A stretch of 64,000 nucleotides of DNA from Halobacillus salinarum (GCF_022919095.1 NZ_CP095073.1:1674001-1738000); one strand, 5' to 3'; shown: positions 1 to 8,787, counted from the first letter of the stretch. Notes: a model not told the origin generated them from the sequence alone. Numbers and translations: made by a program.

Positions 1-1
1 T

Positions 2-58
2 GGTGATAACCATCGAGGAAGGTATGATTTTGCAAGTTGGAAAGCGGAAATTCGTTAA
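2..58 (+). CDS. C-terminal end of an esterase-like protein (partial)
   Basis: The second reading frame is open from the window edge to a TAA and gives an 18-residue tail with an N-H-x4-Y-D-F-x-S-W-K pattern. This recalls the end of alpha/beta-hydrolase esterases, where the catalytic His is followed by a W-containing segment. The downstream ATPase gene begins about 40 bp later on the same strand. The fragment is too short for a firm family call. Confidence 0.35.
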   Translation, partial: GDNHRGRYDFASWKAEIR

Positions 59-100
59 ATTAACAACAGGTTGAAGCTATTCCAAAAGGAGTGGAACTCA

Positions 101-811
101 GTGGAGTTAACTACGGAAACCCAGTTCATCAAAAGTCTTGACTTTAAGAAAGAAGAGATTCGATCCTATCAATCTTTTCCGTTAAACCTGCCAGTCGTGC
201 GGAATTTTTCCAAACTGATTTTCCACCCTAATGTTACGTATATTGTGGGGGAAAATGGAATGGGGAAATCTACGTTACTTGAAGGGATCGCAGTCCAACT
301 CGGCTTTAATCCAGAAGGAGGAACGCTCAACTTTAACTTTTCCAATTATGATTCCCATTCTAATCTCGATCAATATATGAGAATTGTTAAGGGAGCTTAC
401 CGTCCAAAGGATCATTTCTTCTTACGTGCTGAAACCTTTTACAATCTGGCAACGAACATAGAAGAATTAGATAAAGATCCTGTTTCAGGACCGAAAATAG
501 TGGAGTCGTTTGGAGGGAAATCCCTTCATAAACAGTCTCATGGGGAATCTTTTTTTGCTGCGTTTAATCACCGTTTTCAAGGGAATGGTCTTTATATTCT
601 CGATGAACCTGAAGCGGCGTTATCTCCTATTAGACAGTTGTCCATGGTAAGCAGGATGCATGAACTTGTACAGCAAGGATCGCAATTCATCATTTCTACC
701 CATTCGCCGTTATTAATGGCTTACCCAAAGGCTAAAATTATAGAATTAGGTGATACAGGGATGAAAGAAGTTAACCTTGAAGACACCGGGCATTTCTCAA
801 CTATGAAATAA
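101..811 (+). CDS. Small AAA/ABC-fold ATPase (COG3910-like)
   Basis: A 236-residue soluble ATPase. Visible motifs are a Walker A (GENGMGKST, about residues 50-58), an ABC-like signature S-H-G-E-S near 146-150, a Walker B ending L-D-E-P near 164-170, and a downstream S-T-H-S-P switch histidine. There is no membrane segment and no partner permease, so this is a stand-alone predicted ATPase rather than a transporter subunit. Its substrate is unknown. The GTG at 101 is preferred over an in-frame TTG at 71 because AAAAGGAG ends nine bases before it. Confidence 0.8.
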   Translation: MELTTETQFIKSLDFKKEEIRSYQSFPLNLPVVRNFSKLIFHPNVTYIVGENGMGKSTLLEGIAVQLGFNPEGGTLNFNFSNYDSHSNLDQYMRIVKGAYRPKDHFFLRAETFYNLATNIEELDKDPVSGPKIVESFGGKSLHKQSHGESFFAAFNHRFQGNGLYILDEPEAALSPIRQLSMVSRMHELVQQGSQFIISTHSPLLMAYPKAKIIELGDTGMKEVNLEDTGHFSTMK

Positions 812-948
812 TTCTTTGAGGATAAAGACAGGTGGTTACACCACTTACTGAAATAAAACAAGGGTAATCATTCTTCCAGTACGAATAAGTTATCATTTTC
901 CAATCGACGTACTAAAATAGACGTACAAGAGGTTAAGGGGGATTTATT

Positions 949-2763
949 TTGGTACTTGGCGCGAAAATGGAAACTTTTTCACAGGCATTCCTGGACGGTT
1001 CTGCCTACATTACCACGGAGTCTCTCCATGACTCTATGGAGAATTACGAAGTTGCTGTATTTAATTATGAAGGGGATCATGCTTTAGGTTTTGGATTTCC
1101 TCAATCCGTCGTGTCAGGAGATCCCACTTCAAGCGGCATGGTGCTCTGGACGAGAGTGAATCCTGACTTGGAAAGAGGCCTCACAAATAAAGAAATTGAT
1201 CCGTGGTTTCAAAAGAGGATGATGAAGGAGACGGACCTCGCAAACGCCATCCCTCAAGGCGGATTTGTGATGTTTCAAATCAGCAGAGATGTTGATTTTT
1301 CATGGATCGAATTAAGCGGATTCTCCCCTATTTGGAAAGATCATGACCATGTAGTTAAGCTTGATTTAGATCACGAGCTGAAGCCTGGAAAATCTTATTA
1401 TTACCGTTTTATCACTAAAAATGGACGGATAAGTAAAACGGGCCATTGTAAAACGCTTCCGAAAGAAGAAGAAGATTACCCGGCTGCAAGGATAGGGTAT
1501 ATCTCCTGTCAGGATTATACGAGTGGTTATTTTAATGCTTTATCTCATCTGGCGGATGAAAATCTCGACTTTTTTCTCCATCTAGGCGACTACATATATG
1601 AAGCCGTAGGGAAAGCAGAATACCAGTCTTCATTGAAGGAAAGACAGCTTGAACTTCCAGATGGTATAAATAAAGCGAGCTCACTTGAGGATTATCGAAC
1701 GTTGTATCAAACCTACCGCACCGATAAGGATTTACAGCGTCTCCATGAATCTCACGCGATGGCAGCCACCTGGGATGATCATGAATATGCCAATGATGCG
1801 TACTCTCCGGGTGTTGCTCCAGACGATAGCCTTAAACCAGATTTCAATCGAAGAGAAAATGCAGACAGGGCTTGGATCGAATACATGCCGGTCAGACTGG
1901 CTTATGAAACCGATACATCTATTAAACTATATCGTAGGTTTAAGCTGGGAAAGCTGACCGAAGTATTTATGACGGATGAGCGGTCGAACAGGGATGCTCA
2001 CCCTTGTGGTGAAAAGGAATTAGACCGCTATTTTACTAGTGGCTGTGAGGACATTCATGCTCAAGACCGGTCTATGCTTGGAACGTCTCAAAAGGAATGG
2101 CTGATCAATGGAATAATAAACTCCTCTAGTAAGTGGACAATATGGGCGAATCAAGTACAGATTGCGCAAATGAAGCTGCTTGGCCGTTACCTGAACCTGG
2201 ATGCCTGGGACGGATTTGCTTATGAACGACATCAAATCGCCCGCAGCGTATGTGAGGAAGGTATCTATAATTTTATTGCCCTTACTGGAGACTTCCATTC
2301 GTTTGAAGCTTCTTATCTTAAGGAGGAATACACCAGGGAATCGAAGCCATTTGGTGTTGAACTGATGGTAGGATCGGTTACTTCCAGCAATTTAAATGAT
2401 CTAGTACAGAAAAATCTAGATGAAATCACTGATTTTTCCAGTCCTTTGCCAAAAAATGCGGCGATTGAAATGGCTGGACAATTTAAAGCCAATCTTCAGT
2501 CAGAAAGTATTATTCCAACCAGATTTTTATTTAAAGAGCTTCAAAATCTAATTAAATTGGAAAACCCATGGATTGAGCTATTCGATAGTACAAATCACGG
2601 GTATGCCGTATTGGAGCTCACTAGGACGAATGCTAAATGGTCAGCTTTTAAAGTAGACTCCATTGAAGAGCCAAACGCTGAAAAAAAGCTGCTTTTTGAG
2701 TGTGATATTCCAAGTGGAGAAGTAAAAATCAATGTGAAAGAAAAAAACAGCATTTTTGGATAA
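949..2763 (+). CDS. PhoD-like alkaline phosphatase/phosphodiesterase, no signal peptide
   Basis: A PhoD-family metallophosphoesterase of 604 residues. Family landmarks are the N-terminal V-S-G-D-P-T/V-L-W-T-R-V domain (about 54-70), the metal site G-D-Y-I-Y-E (213-218), W-D-D-H-E (275-279) and a late T-G-D-F-H-S segment. Known PhoD enzymes are Tat-exported phosphodiesterases, but here the N-terminus has neither a twin Arg nor a hydrophobic stretch. The protein may be cytosolic, or the true N-terminus may be missing. The TTG start follows AAGGGGGA at good spacing; an ATG at 967 is an alternative. Confidence 0.85.
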   Translation: MVLGAKMETFSQAFLDGSAYITTESLHDSMENYEVAVFNYEGDHALGFGFPQSVVSGDPTSSGMVLWTRVNPDLERGLTNKEIDPWFQKRMMKETDLANAIPQGGFVMFQISRDVDFSWIELSGFSPIWKDHDHVVKLDLDHELKPGKSYYYRFITKNGRISKTGHCKTLPKEEEDYPAARIGYISCQDYTSGYFNALSHLADENLDFFLHLGDYIYEAVGKAEYQSSLKERQLELPDGINKASSLEDYRTLYQTYRTDKDLQRLHESHAMAATWDDHEYANDAYSPGVAPDDSLKPDFNRRENADRAWIEYMPVRLAYETDTSIKLYRRFKLGKLTEVFMTDERSNRDAHPCGEKELDRYFTSGCEDIHAQDRSMLGTSQKEWLINGIINSSSKWTIWANQVQIAQMKLLGRYLNLDAWDGFAYERHQIARSVCEEGIYNFIALTGDFHSFEASYLKEEYTRESKPFGVELMVGSVTSSNLNDLVQKNLDEITDFSSPLPKNAAIEMAGQFKANLQSESIIPTRFLFKELQNLIKLENPWIELFDSTNHGYAVLELTRTNAKWSAFKVDSIEEPNAEKKLLFECDIPSGEVKINVKEKNSIFG

Positions 2764-2990
2764 AAAAAGATCTTCTTTGGTTTGTAACATTTTCTTCCAA
2801 GGTCCTGTCATCTTATCATCTTTTTACGCTACACTTTAGTGAAGGTAGAGGGAGAAAACAGCCCTAATGATCAGTCTGATTGTTAGGAATACTCGCCGTC
2901 CTTTTGAGTAAGAATTGTAGAGGGCAGCATTCTTAGCATTCACTTTACAAATGAATGGTACGATGGAAGAAATTATTCAAAGGGGTGTGC

Positions 2991-3299
2991 GTGGCATTGT
3001 TTTTGAAAGAAGTGAAAAACCTCCAGTTTTATAGTCAGCTTTCTTTAAAACAAGTGGAGGATCGGCTTCTCATTACTGCAGATTTTCCTAAGGAATTTCG
3101 GATTGAAAATCAACTGCACGAGCCGTTTTTGTATGTCACTTTATACGTCAGAGGCGGTGCCAGGATAAAAATTATCGATGAAGGCACAGCAAACATTTAT
3201 ACTTTGACAAAGAAAGAGATTGATCCTGCCACATACAAGAAGATTATTCAATTCGCGATTGACCACGCTCCACAGTTTAAAAATTTATCTAAACAATAA
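2991..3299 (+). CDS. Hypothetical small protein
   Basis: A 102-residue soluble protein of mixed alpha/beta composition that I do not recognise. A longer in-frame start exists at 2955, but AAAGGGG at 2979-2985 points to the GTG at 2991 or the TTG at 2997. A strong rho-independent terminator follows directly, which supports a real transcript. No catalytic or metal-binding pattern is evident. Confidence 0.55.
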   Translation: MALFLKEVKNLQFYSQLSLKQVEDRLLITADFPKEFRIENQLHEPFLYVTLYVRGGARIKIIDEGTANIYTLTKKEIDPATYKKIIQFAIDHAPQFKNLSKQ

Positions 3300-3303
3300 G
3301 CTG

Positions 3304-3332
3304 AGTGCTTCCTTTCCAGGAAGCACTTTTTT
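3304..3332 (+). terminator. Rho-independent terminator
   Basis: Ten-bp perfect stem (AGTGCTTCCT/AGGAAGCACT) with a TTCC loop and a T run, directly after the hypothetical gene ending at 3299. Confidence 0.9.
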
Positions 3333-3376
3333 AATGTGATTTAGGATTGTGTTTGTAAAAGAGTTTTGAAATAATT

Positions 3377-3622
3377 ATGATAATAAAAAATACTTTGGTA
3401 AAGGGAAAGAGGAGAATCCATGAAAAGGTAAAAATGGTTATCCTGATTTTTCAATCTTCAGTCGTTTTACTCGGGTTTTACTGTCTTTTCTCGAAAATGT
3501 TCACCATACTTCCCCTTTTGTTATTCATTTTAGGCTGTTATATGCTTCTGAATGGTACAATACTTATGAAAGAAAATAAACAGAACTTTTGGGGTTTTAC
3601 AAGTATTATTATTTCTTTTTGA
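3377..3622 (+). CDS. DUF3953-like small membrane protein, possibly shortened
   Basis: A small protein with two predicted membrane helices and a short charged K-E-N-K-Q link, resembling DUF3953 proteins of Bacillaceae. The start is uncertain; an internal GTG at 3428 or ATG at 3434 would give a more typical family N-terminus. The frame stops right after I-I-I-S-F. Adding one T to the adjacent T run would extend it by a few hydrophobic residues ending at a TAG near 3641, as in family members, so a one-base slip is possible. Function unknown. Confidence 0.5.
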   Translation: MIIKNTLVKGKRRIHEKVKMVILIFQSSVVLLGFYCLFSKMFTILPLLLFILGCYMLLNGTILMKENKQNFWGFTSIIISF

Positions 3623-3874
3623 CTCTTTTTTACAGTTTATAGAAAATCAGGGAACTTAGCTGCTGTTTCGCTCTCCTCTAAAATAATCAGGAGTGTTTGC
3701 AAATGATAGTGGCACCCCCGTGTCACATTCTCTAATAAAAAGCTCCAATACGGTATTTCGATTAACCTGCCTGGCTTCAAATAACCATTTACCGCTGATT
3801 GGTCAAGATGCAGGAACCCGAAGAAAGAAACATCAGCTTAATTACAGTTATATACTCAGCCCCTTAGTATTTTA
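3623..3874. other. Intergenic region, no gene recognised
   Basis: About 250 bases upstream of the TetR promoter. A 61-codon open frame (3693-3878) has no ribosome binding site and no family resemblance, and runs into the TetR operator. I see no RNA or repeat here. Confidence 0.5.
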
Positions 3875-3923
3875 TTGACGGACAATATGTCCGATATATG
3901 ATATTCTACGGACATACTGTCTG
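3875..3923 (+). promoter_or_regulatory. TetR-gene promoter with two operators
   Basis: TTGACG (3875-3880), 16 bp, TATGAT (3897-3902). An inverted repeat CGGACA-N3-TGTCCG (3879-3893) overlaps the -35 and spacer. A second copy CGGACA-N3-TGTCTG with one mismatch (3909-3923) covers the start region, with centres 30 bp apart. This geometry fits autorepression by the TetR protein encoded immediately downstream. Confidence 0.8.
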
Positions 3924-3955
3924 TAAGTAAAGTGAAGAATTAGGAGATTGATGGA

Positions 3956-4561
3956 ATGGAAAAGGAATTAAATACGAATGTCCAGCCTCGCAAGTTAAGC
4001 CGGGAAGAAAAGAACCGTTTGAAAATCCTGCATTCTGCAAGGGAGCTTTTCATTGAGCATGGGGTAGCGTTTGTTAATATGCATCAAATTGCTAAAGAAG
4101 CAGGTGTTGGTCAGGCCACTTTATATCGTCGCTACAAGGAAAAAGGGGAAATTTGTGTGGACATTATTCACGAGGAATGTGCCTCTTTTTTTGAAAAGGT
4201 AGAGAAATATCTGGATGAGACCACAGACCTGACTTCTTTGGATCGCCTGTACCATGTTATGGAATGCTTTGTTGAGTTTTTACAGCCGAGAGTTCCGTGG
4301 TTATGTTCCATAAGCCGGGCGTCCTCTGATCATGAGCCGCTTCAATCTCCCCTTTACCAATGGATGAGAAAGATTTGCCGGGAATTAATGGAGGAAGCGG
4401 TTGAGAGGAATGAATTAACCGAATTCGATGTGAACTACACAGTAGAAATATTACTTGCAGCCTTGTTTAATATTGATTTTCACATTAAGCAGGAAGGCTT
4501 CTCTACCGAGCAAATTTTAAACGGATTACAACGGATATTTATCACTGGCTTAAAGAGTTAA
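3956..4561 (+). CDS. TetR/AcrR-family transcriptional regulator
   Basis: A 201-residue regulator with an N-terminal helix-turn-helix (about residues 20-65, including A-R-E-L-F-I-E-H-G and G-V-G-Q-A-T-L-Y-R-R-Y) and a helical C-terminal ligand-binding domain. It probably represses its own promoter through the two CGGACA inverted repeats at 3879-3923. No efflux or enzyme gene is adjacent (the next gene is thrS behind its own leader), so other targets must lie elsewhere. The ATG at 3956 is nine bases from TAGGAG; an ATG at 3951 is out of frame. Confidence 0.88.
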   Translation: MEKELNTNVQPRKLSREEKNRLKILHSARELFIEHGVAFVNMHQIAKEAGVGQATLYRRYKEKGEICVDIIHEECASFFEKVEKYLDETTDLTSLDRLYHVMECFVEFLQPRVPWLCSISRASSDHEPLQSPLYQWMRKICRELMEEAVERNELTEFDVNYTVEILLAALFNIDFHIKQEGFSTEQILNGLQRIFITGLKS

Positions 4562-4609
4562 CTGCAATTTTTACTAAACTCTGTCACAAATAAAAATGTT
4601 GTGAATATA

Positions 4610-4638
4610 TTGACTTATTACAGATCATCCTATATATT
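4610..4638 (+). promoter_or_regulatory. Sigma-A promoter for the T-box/thrS transcript
   Basis: TTGACT (4610-4615), 17 bp, TATATT (4633-4638), just upstream of the first T-box. It is the only good promoter before thrS, so both leaders probably sit on one transcript. Confidence 0.75.
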
Positions 4639-4656
4639 AATAAAAATTATACTAAC

Positions 4657-4903
4657 GCTTGGAAAAGGACATGAGTTTTTCTTTACGGTTATTAGAGAGG
4701 GGAGTCAGCGGCTGAAAGCTTCCTAACACGAAAGGATTACTTACCCCCTTGGAGCAGTTCTGGTGAACGACGAGTAATCAGAACCGCAGACGCTGCGATA
4801 AAGCTGAATGAAGCCGCCGTTTACAATGACAGCGGGAATTTGGGTGGAACCACGAGACCGCACACGCTCGTCCCTCTAGTAGAGGGATGATCGTGTGCTT
4901 TTT
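4657..4903 (+). ncRNA. T-box riboswitch 1 (tRNA-Thr)
   Basis: A complete T-box leader: Stem I with AGAGAG and apical GCTGAAAGC, specifier region with ACC at 4743-4745 next to a CCTT that can pair with AAGG of the 5' side, a Stem III hairpin (GTTCTG/CAGAAC), the T-box core GGGTGGAACCACG (4842-4854), and a terminator hairpin 4860-4898 followed by T5. ACC is a Thr codon, matching the downstream gene. Uncharged tRNA-Thr should favour antitermination. Confidence 0.92.
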
Positions 4904-4919
4904 AATTGAATCGACAGAT

Positions 4920-5160
4920 GCTTGGAAAAGGACATGAGTTTTTCTTTACGGTTAATAGAGAGGGAAGTCAGCGGCTGAAAGCTTCCTAACACGAAAGGAT
5001 TACTTACCCCCTTGGAGCAGTTCTGGTGAACGACGAGTAATCAGAACCGCAGACGCTGCGATAAAGCTGAATGAAGCCGCTGTTTACAATGACAGCGGGA
5101 ATTTGGGTGGAACCACGAGATGACACGCTCGTCCCTTTTGGAGGGAGAGGCGTGTTTTTT
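4920..5160 (+). ncRNA. T-box riboswitch 2 (tRNA-Thr), tandem copy
   Basis: A second full T-box at a constant 263-bp offset from the first. Over the 201 nt from 4657-4857 against 4920-5120 I count three substitutions and no indel. Specifier ACC is at 5006-5008, T-box core at 5105-5117, and a separate terminator stem at 5123-5155 precedes a T run. The terminator loops of the two copies differ. Two terminators in series should tighten control of thrS. Confidence 0.92.
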
Positions 5161-5191
5161 TATGAACATTTTTAAAAAGGAGCGGATAAAG

Positions 5192-7114
5192 ATGGAAAAG
5201 GAAAAAATTATTGTCCAGTTTCCGAATGGAGCGGAAAGAAAGTATCCTAAAGGGGTCGCTTTGGAAGAAATTGCGGAGTCCATTAGCCCAAGTTTAAAAA
5301 AGAAATCTGTCGCAGGGGAAGTGAACGGGAAGTTATACGATATGAAACAAACGATTTCTTCGAATGTTTTCATCGAACTTGTAGATTTGCAAAGTAATTC
5401 AGGCTTAGAGGTAATGAGACATACAGCCGCACATATCCTGGCTCAGGCAGTAAGGAGAATTTTTGGAAAAGTTAACTTAGGCGTCGGGCCGGTCATTGAA
5501 AATGGATTTTATTATGACATGGAGCTGGGACAGAAATTGTCCATTAGTGATTTACACACGATTGAAAAGGAAATGAGAAAGATTATTTCTGAAAATCTTG
5601 AAATTCGTCGTGAAGAAATCTCTCGTGAAGAGGCGCGGATTCTTTTTCAAGCCGACCCTTACAAGCTGGAATTGTTAGAGGATATCCCGGTTGGAGAAAA
5701 GATCAGTATATACAGACAAGGGGAGTTTGTGGATTTGTGCCGAGGTCCCCATCTTCCCTCTACCGGCCTCGTTCAAGCCTTCAAGCTTACACAAGTGTCC
5801 GGCGCTTATTGGCGGGGGGACAGCAGTAATCAAATGCTTCAACGAATATATGGAGCAGCTTTTCCGAATAAGGAAGAACTGAAGGAATATTTTCATTTTC
5901 TTGAGGAAGCAGAGAAACGAAATCATCGTAAACTTGGGAAAGAGTTGGAGTTATTTATGTTTTCAGAAGAGGCTCCAGGCATGCCTTTTTATTTACCTAA
6001 TGGTCAAGTGATTCGTAACGAGCTTGAAGCTTACTTGAGAAAGCTTCAGGAATCATACGGATATCAAGAAGTCCGTACGCCGGTCATGATGAATCAGCGT
6101 TTATGGGAACAGTCAGGACATTGGGAACACTATAAGGAAAATATGTACTTTTCTGAAGTAGATGAGCAAAGATTTGCAATCAAGCCAATGAATTGCCCCG
6201 GCCATATGCTGATTTTTAAAAATAAGCTTCATTCATATCGTGATCTGCCGGTGAGGATGGCGGAGTTCGGTCAAGTTCACCGCCATGAATTCAGCGGGGC
6301 TTTAAACGGCTTGCTCAGAGTCCGGACATTCTGCCAGGACGATGCCCATATTTACGTCACTGCCGCTCAAATTGAGCAGGAAGTATCTACAGCATTAAAG
6401 CTTATTGATGACGTATATCAAACATTCGGATTTTCCTATGAAGTCGAATTATCTACAAGACCTGAGAAGCGGATGGGAGAAGAAAAATTGTGGGACGAAG
6501 CTGAAGCCGCTTTGAAGAACGTTCTGCATGATTTGAATTATCATTACAGAATAAATGAAGGGGATGGTGCTTTCTACGGTCCGAAAATTGATATTCACAT
6601 TAAAGATGCCCTTAAACGAAGCCATCAGTGTGCAACCGTTCAGCTGGATTTCCAAATGCCGGAAAAATTTGATCTCTCTTATATTGATGAGCATGGGGAG
6701 AAAGTGCGTCCTGTAGTGATTCACCGAGCCGTTTTCGGTTCTATTGATCGTTTTCTAGGGATTTTAATTGAACACTTTGCTGGTGCATTTCCAAGCTGGC
6801 TTGCCCCGGTTCAGGCAAAGCTTATTCCTGTTTCCAACACAGCTCATATGGATTACATGGAAAAATTGCTTGCAGAGCTTAAACAAGCAGGAATACGGGC
6901 AGAGCTTGACAGCAGGGAGGAGAAACTCGGGTATAAAATACGAGACGCTCAGAAGAGAAAAGTACCTTTTATTCTAATTGCCGGAGACCAGGAAATAAGC
7001 AGCCAAACAATTAATGTGAGAAGGTATGGTTCAGAAGGTTCAACGGAGACATCTTTTGAAAAGTTTATTCATTTTCTTAAGGAAAGCATTGACAATCGGA
7101 GCCTTGTTAAATAG
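5192..7114 (+). CDS. thrS: Threonyl-tRNA synthetase
   Basis: A 640-residue class II synthetase that charges tRNA-Thr in the cytosol. Domains in order: TGS (about 1-60), editing domain with H-x3-H (H-T-A-A-H) and C-x3-H (C-R-G-P-H), catalytic core with the zinc Cys of M-N-C-P-G-H-M and motif 2 around R-V-R-T-F-C-Q-D-D-A-H, and an anticodon-binding domain from about 540. The ATG at 5192 follows AAAAAGGAG by nine bases; an in-frame ATG at 5120 lies inside the T-box and is not the start. The tandem T-box leader recalls thrZ of B. subtilis, which has three. Confidence 0.97.
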   Translation: MEKEKIIVQFPNGAERKYPKGVALEEIAESISPSLKKKSVAGEVNGKLYDMKQTISSNVFIELVDLQSNSGLEVMRHTAAHILAQAVRRIFGKVNLGVGPVIENGFYYDMELGQKLSISDLHTIEKEMRKIISENLEIRREEISREEARILFQADPYKLELLEDIPVGEKISIYRQGEFVDLCRGPHLPSTGLVQAFKLTQVSGAYWRGDSSNQMLQRIYGAAFPNKEELKEYFHFLEEAEKRNHRKLGKELELFMFSEEAPGMPFYLPNGQVIRNELEAYLRKLQESYGYQEVRTPVMMNQRLWEQSGHWEHYKENMYFSEVDEQRFAIKPMNCPGHMLIFKNKLHSYRDLPVRMAEFGQVHRHEFSGALNGLLRVRTFCQDDAHIYVTAAQIEQEVSTALKLIDDVYQTFGFSYEVELSTRPEKRMGEEKLWDEAEAALKNVLHDLNYHYRINEGDGAFYGPKIDIHIKDALKRSHQCATVQLDFQMPEKFDLSYIDEHGEKVRPVVIHRAVFGSIDRFLGILIEHFAGAFPSWLAPVQAKLIPVSNTAHMDYMEKLLAELKQAGIRAELDSREEKLGYKIRDAQKRKVPFILIAGDQEISSQTINVRRYGSEGSTETSFEKFIHFLKESIDNRSLVK

Positions 7115-7147
7115 AAAGGAGGGTCCTGTGTGGACCTCCTTTCTTTT
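7113..7147 (+). terminator. Terminator after thrS
   Basis: Stem AGAAAGGAGG/CCTCCTTTCT extended by GTCC/GGAC, followed by T4. It overlaps the thrS stop codon region. Confidence 0.85.
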
Positions 7148-7236
7148 AGAATGTGAGGTTTTAACTCTCCCGATAAAAGAAATATAGTACATAGGAGGCA
7201 TTGAGTTTACCGGCAGTTTAAAAGGAGGTTACAACG

Positions 7237-7845
7237 ATGCGTTATCTTGCAGTTTCGGATATCCATGGTGAAGTTGGAAAATTGGAAAAAGTATTAAGTG
7301 AAGCCTCCTATGATCCAAAACGGGACCAATTGATTTTACTTGGAGATTATGTTGATCGCGGGCCCTATTCAAGAAATGTAGTGGCAAAGATTCAAGCGTT
7401 AGTAGAGATGGATGGGGCAATTGCCATCAAAGGGAATCACGATGATTTATTTATCAGGTCTCAATACGACTCGTATGCTCTTGAACTTTGGGAGATCAAT
7501 GGAGCGTCCAGCACTCTCAAATCCTACGAAGGAAATTATGATGAAATGAGAAATCATCAAAAATGGCTGGAGAACAACTTGAAACTCTATTACGAAACAG
7601 AGGATTACATTTTTGTTCATGCTGGACTCGAGCCTGAAGTTCCAGTGGAAAAACAGGAAGAGGAAACGATGCTGTGGACAAGGCATACAGCGGAAATCGG
7701 ATTGGGTAAGACCGTTATCCACGGGCATACACCAGTAGAAACGATTGCGTATTACCATGATCAAGTAGACATAGATACAGGAGCTGCTTACGGAGGTAAA
7801 TTGACCGCTCTTGAACTTCCGAATCACGAAGTTTATGCAGTGTAA
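7237..7845 (+). CDS. PPP-family metallophosphatase
   Basis: A 202-residue phosphoprotein phosphatase-type enzyme. The metal motifs are complete: D-I-H-G near residue 8, G-D-Y-V-D-R-G near 35, G-N-H-D near 66, a mid-protein H-A-G-L, and H-G-H-T-P near 166. It resembles small bacterial serine/threonine or diadenosine-tetraphosphate phosphatases; substrate cannot be told from sequence. AAAGGAGG precedes the ATG. It is bracketed by terminators, so it is monocistronic. Confidence 0.88.
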   Translation: MRYLAVSDIHGEVGKLEKVLSEASYDPKRDQLILLGDYVDRGPYSRNVVAKIQALVEMDGAIAIKGNHDDLFIRSQYDSYALELWEINGASSTLKSYEGNYDEMRNHQKWLENNLKLYYETEDYIFVHAGLEPEVPVEKQEEETMLWTRHTAEIGLGKTVIHGHTPVETIAYYHDQVDIDTGAAYGGKLTALELPNHEVYAV

Positions 7846-7859
7846 ACAATTATTTTAAG

Positions 7860-7894
7860 AACCGGCTGCAGAGCAAGCTTGCAGCCGGTTTTTT
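7860..7894 (+). terminator. Terminator after the phosphatase
   Basis: Eleven-bp stem AACCGGCTGCA/TGCAGCCGGTT and a run of six T. Confidence 0.92.
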
Positions 7895-8053
7895 AATGCA
7901 GATCAATCGTCATCCTTGTTCGTTGACGAATTGAAACCTTCATGGTATTACATGTTTATAAAGCTTTATTGAGGTCCCGTAGGAAAAATGTGCTGGGATT
8001 GAGCTGCTCAGAAAAAAGACTACACCTGCTTATAAAAATGGGAGGTAATAAAG

Positions 8054-8719
8054 ATGAATCCATTGTGGAAACAGGTTGATGAGTATTACAGTGATAAATT
8101 ACATGCTATGGATCCTGTGATGGCTTCTGTACTTAAGGCAAATAATGAAGCTGGTCTGCCTTCGATAGATGTTTCTCCTTTGCAGGGAAAACAGCTGTAT
8201 TTGCTTGCAAAATTAAAAGGAGCGAAGAATATTTTAGAAATCGGAACACTCGGCGGCTTCAGTACGATTTGGCTGGCTAGAGCACTTCCTGAAGATGGTC
8301 GTCTAGTAACGCTTGAATTCAGCGAAAAACATGCAGCTGTGGCACACGAGAACTTAAGAAGAGCTGGAGTAGACCAGAAAGTAGACATCTTAGTGGGACC
8401 TGCCTTAGATACTTTACCTAAACTCCATGATAAAGGTTTTTCTGATTTTGATTTTGTGTTTATTGATGCCGATAAACGAAATAATCCGGGTTATCTACAA
8501 TGGTCACTTGATCTTGTTATTTCTGGTGCCGTCATAGTGGGAGATAATGTCATTCGAAATGGACGAGTGGTTGAGGAAAATAGTGAAGATGAAGGAATTA
8601 AGGGAATCAGAGAATTCGCAGATCTTCTGGCTGCTGATACGCGGATCGAGTCTACTGCAGTGCAGACAGTCGGGAGCAAAGGATATGATGGATTTGTACT
8701 AGCTGTGGTTCAAAAGTAA
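8054..8719 (+). CDS. Class I SAM-dependent O-methyltransferase
   Basis: A 221-residue methyltransferase of the catechol/caffeoyl-CoA type (family 3). The SAM-binding motif I is I-L-E-I-G-T-L-G-G-F-S (about 57-67), followed by a V-T-L-E acidic strand, the metal-site D of F-I-D-A-D-K and a later G-D-N segment typical of divalent-metal-dependent members. It is shorter and less tRNA-enzyme-like than TrmR (YrrM). It stands alone, so the acceptor substrate is unknown. RBS GGGAGGT lies before the ATG. Confidence 0.85.
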   Translation: MNPLWKQVDEYYSDKLHAMDPVMASVLKANNEAGLPSIDVSPLQGKQLYLLAKLKGAKNILEIGTLGGFSTIWLARALPEDGRLVTLEFSEKHAAVAHENLRRAGVDQKVDILVGPALDTLPKLHDKGFSDFDFVFIDADKRNNPGYLQWSLDLVISGAVIVGDNVIRNGRVVEENSEDEGIKGIREFADLLAADTRIESTAVQTVGSKGYDGFVLAVVQK

Positions 8720-8740
8720 TCCATAGGAGAAAAAATAAGG

Positions 8741-8787
8741 GGCTGTGTCTTAAAGTAGGTTTATCGACTTTTTGAAACAGCCTTTTT
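8741..8787 (+). terminator. Probable terminator after the methyltransferase
   Basis: GGCTGT/ACAGCC outer stem with an AAAGT/ACTTT inner stem and T5. Weaker than its neighbours because the stem is interrupted. Confidence 0.6.

Noticed and set aside
3693-3878. 61-codon plus-strand frame before the TetR gene
   Set aside because: No RBS, no family features, and it runs into the TetR operator.
5120-5191. Longer N-terminus for thrS from an ATG at 5120
   Set aside because: It lies within the second T-box and terminator; ATG 5192 has a strong RBS and the normal TGS-domain start.
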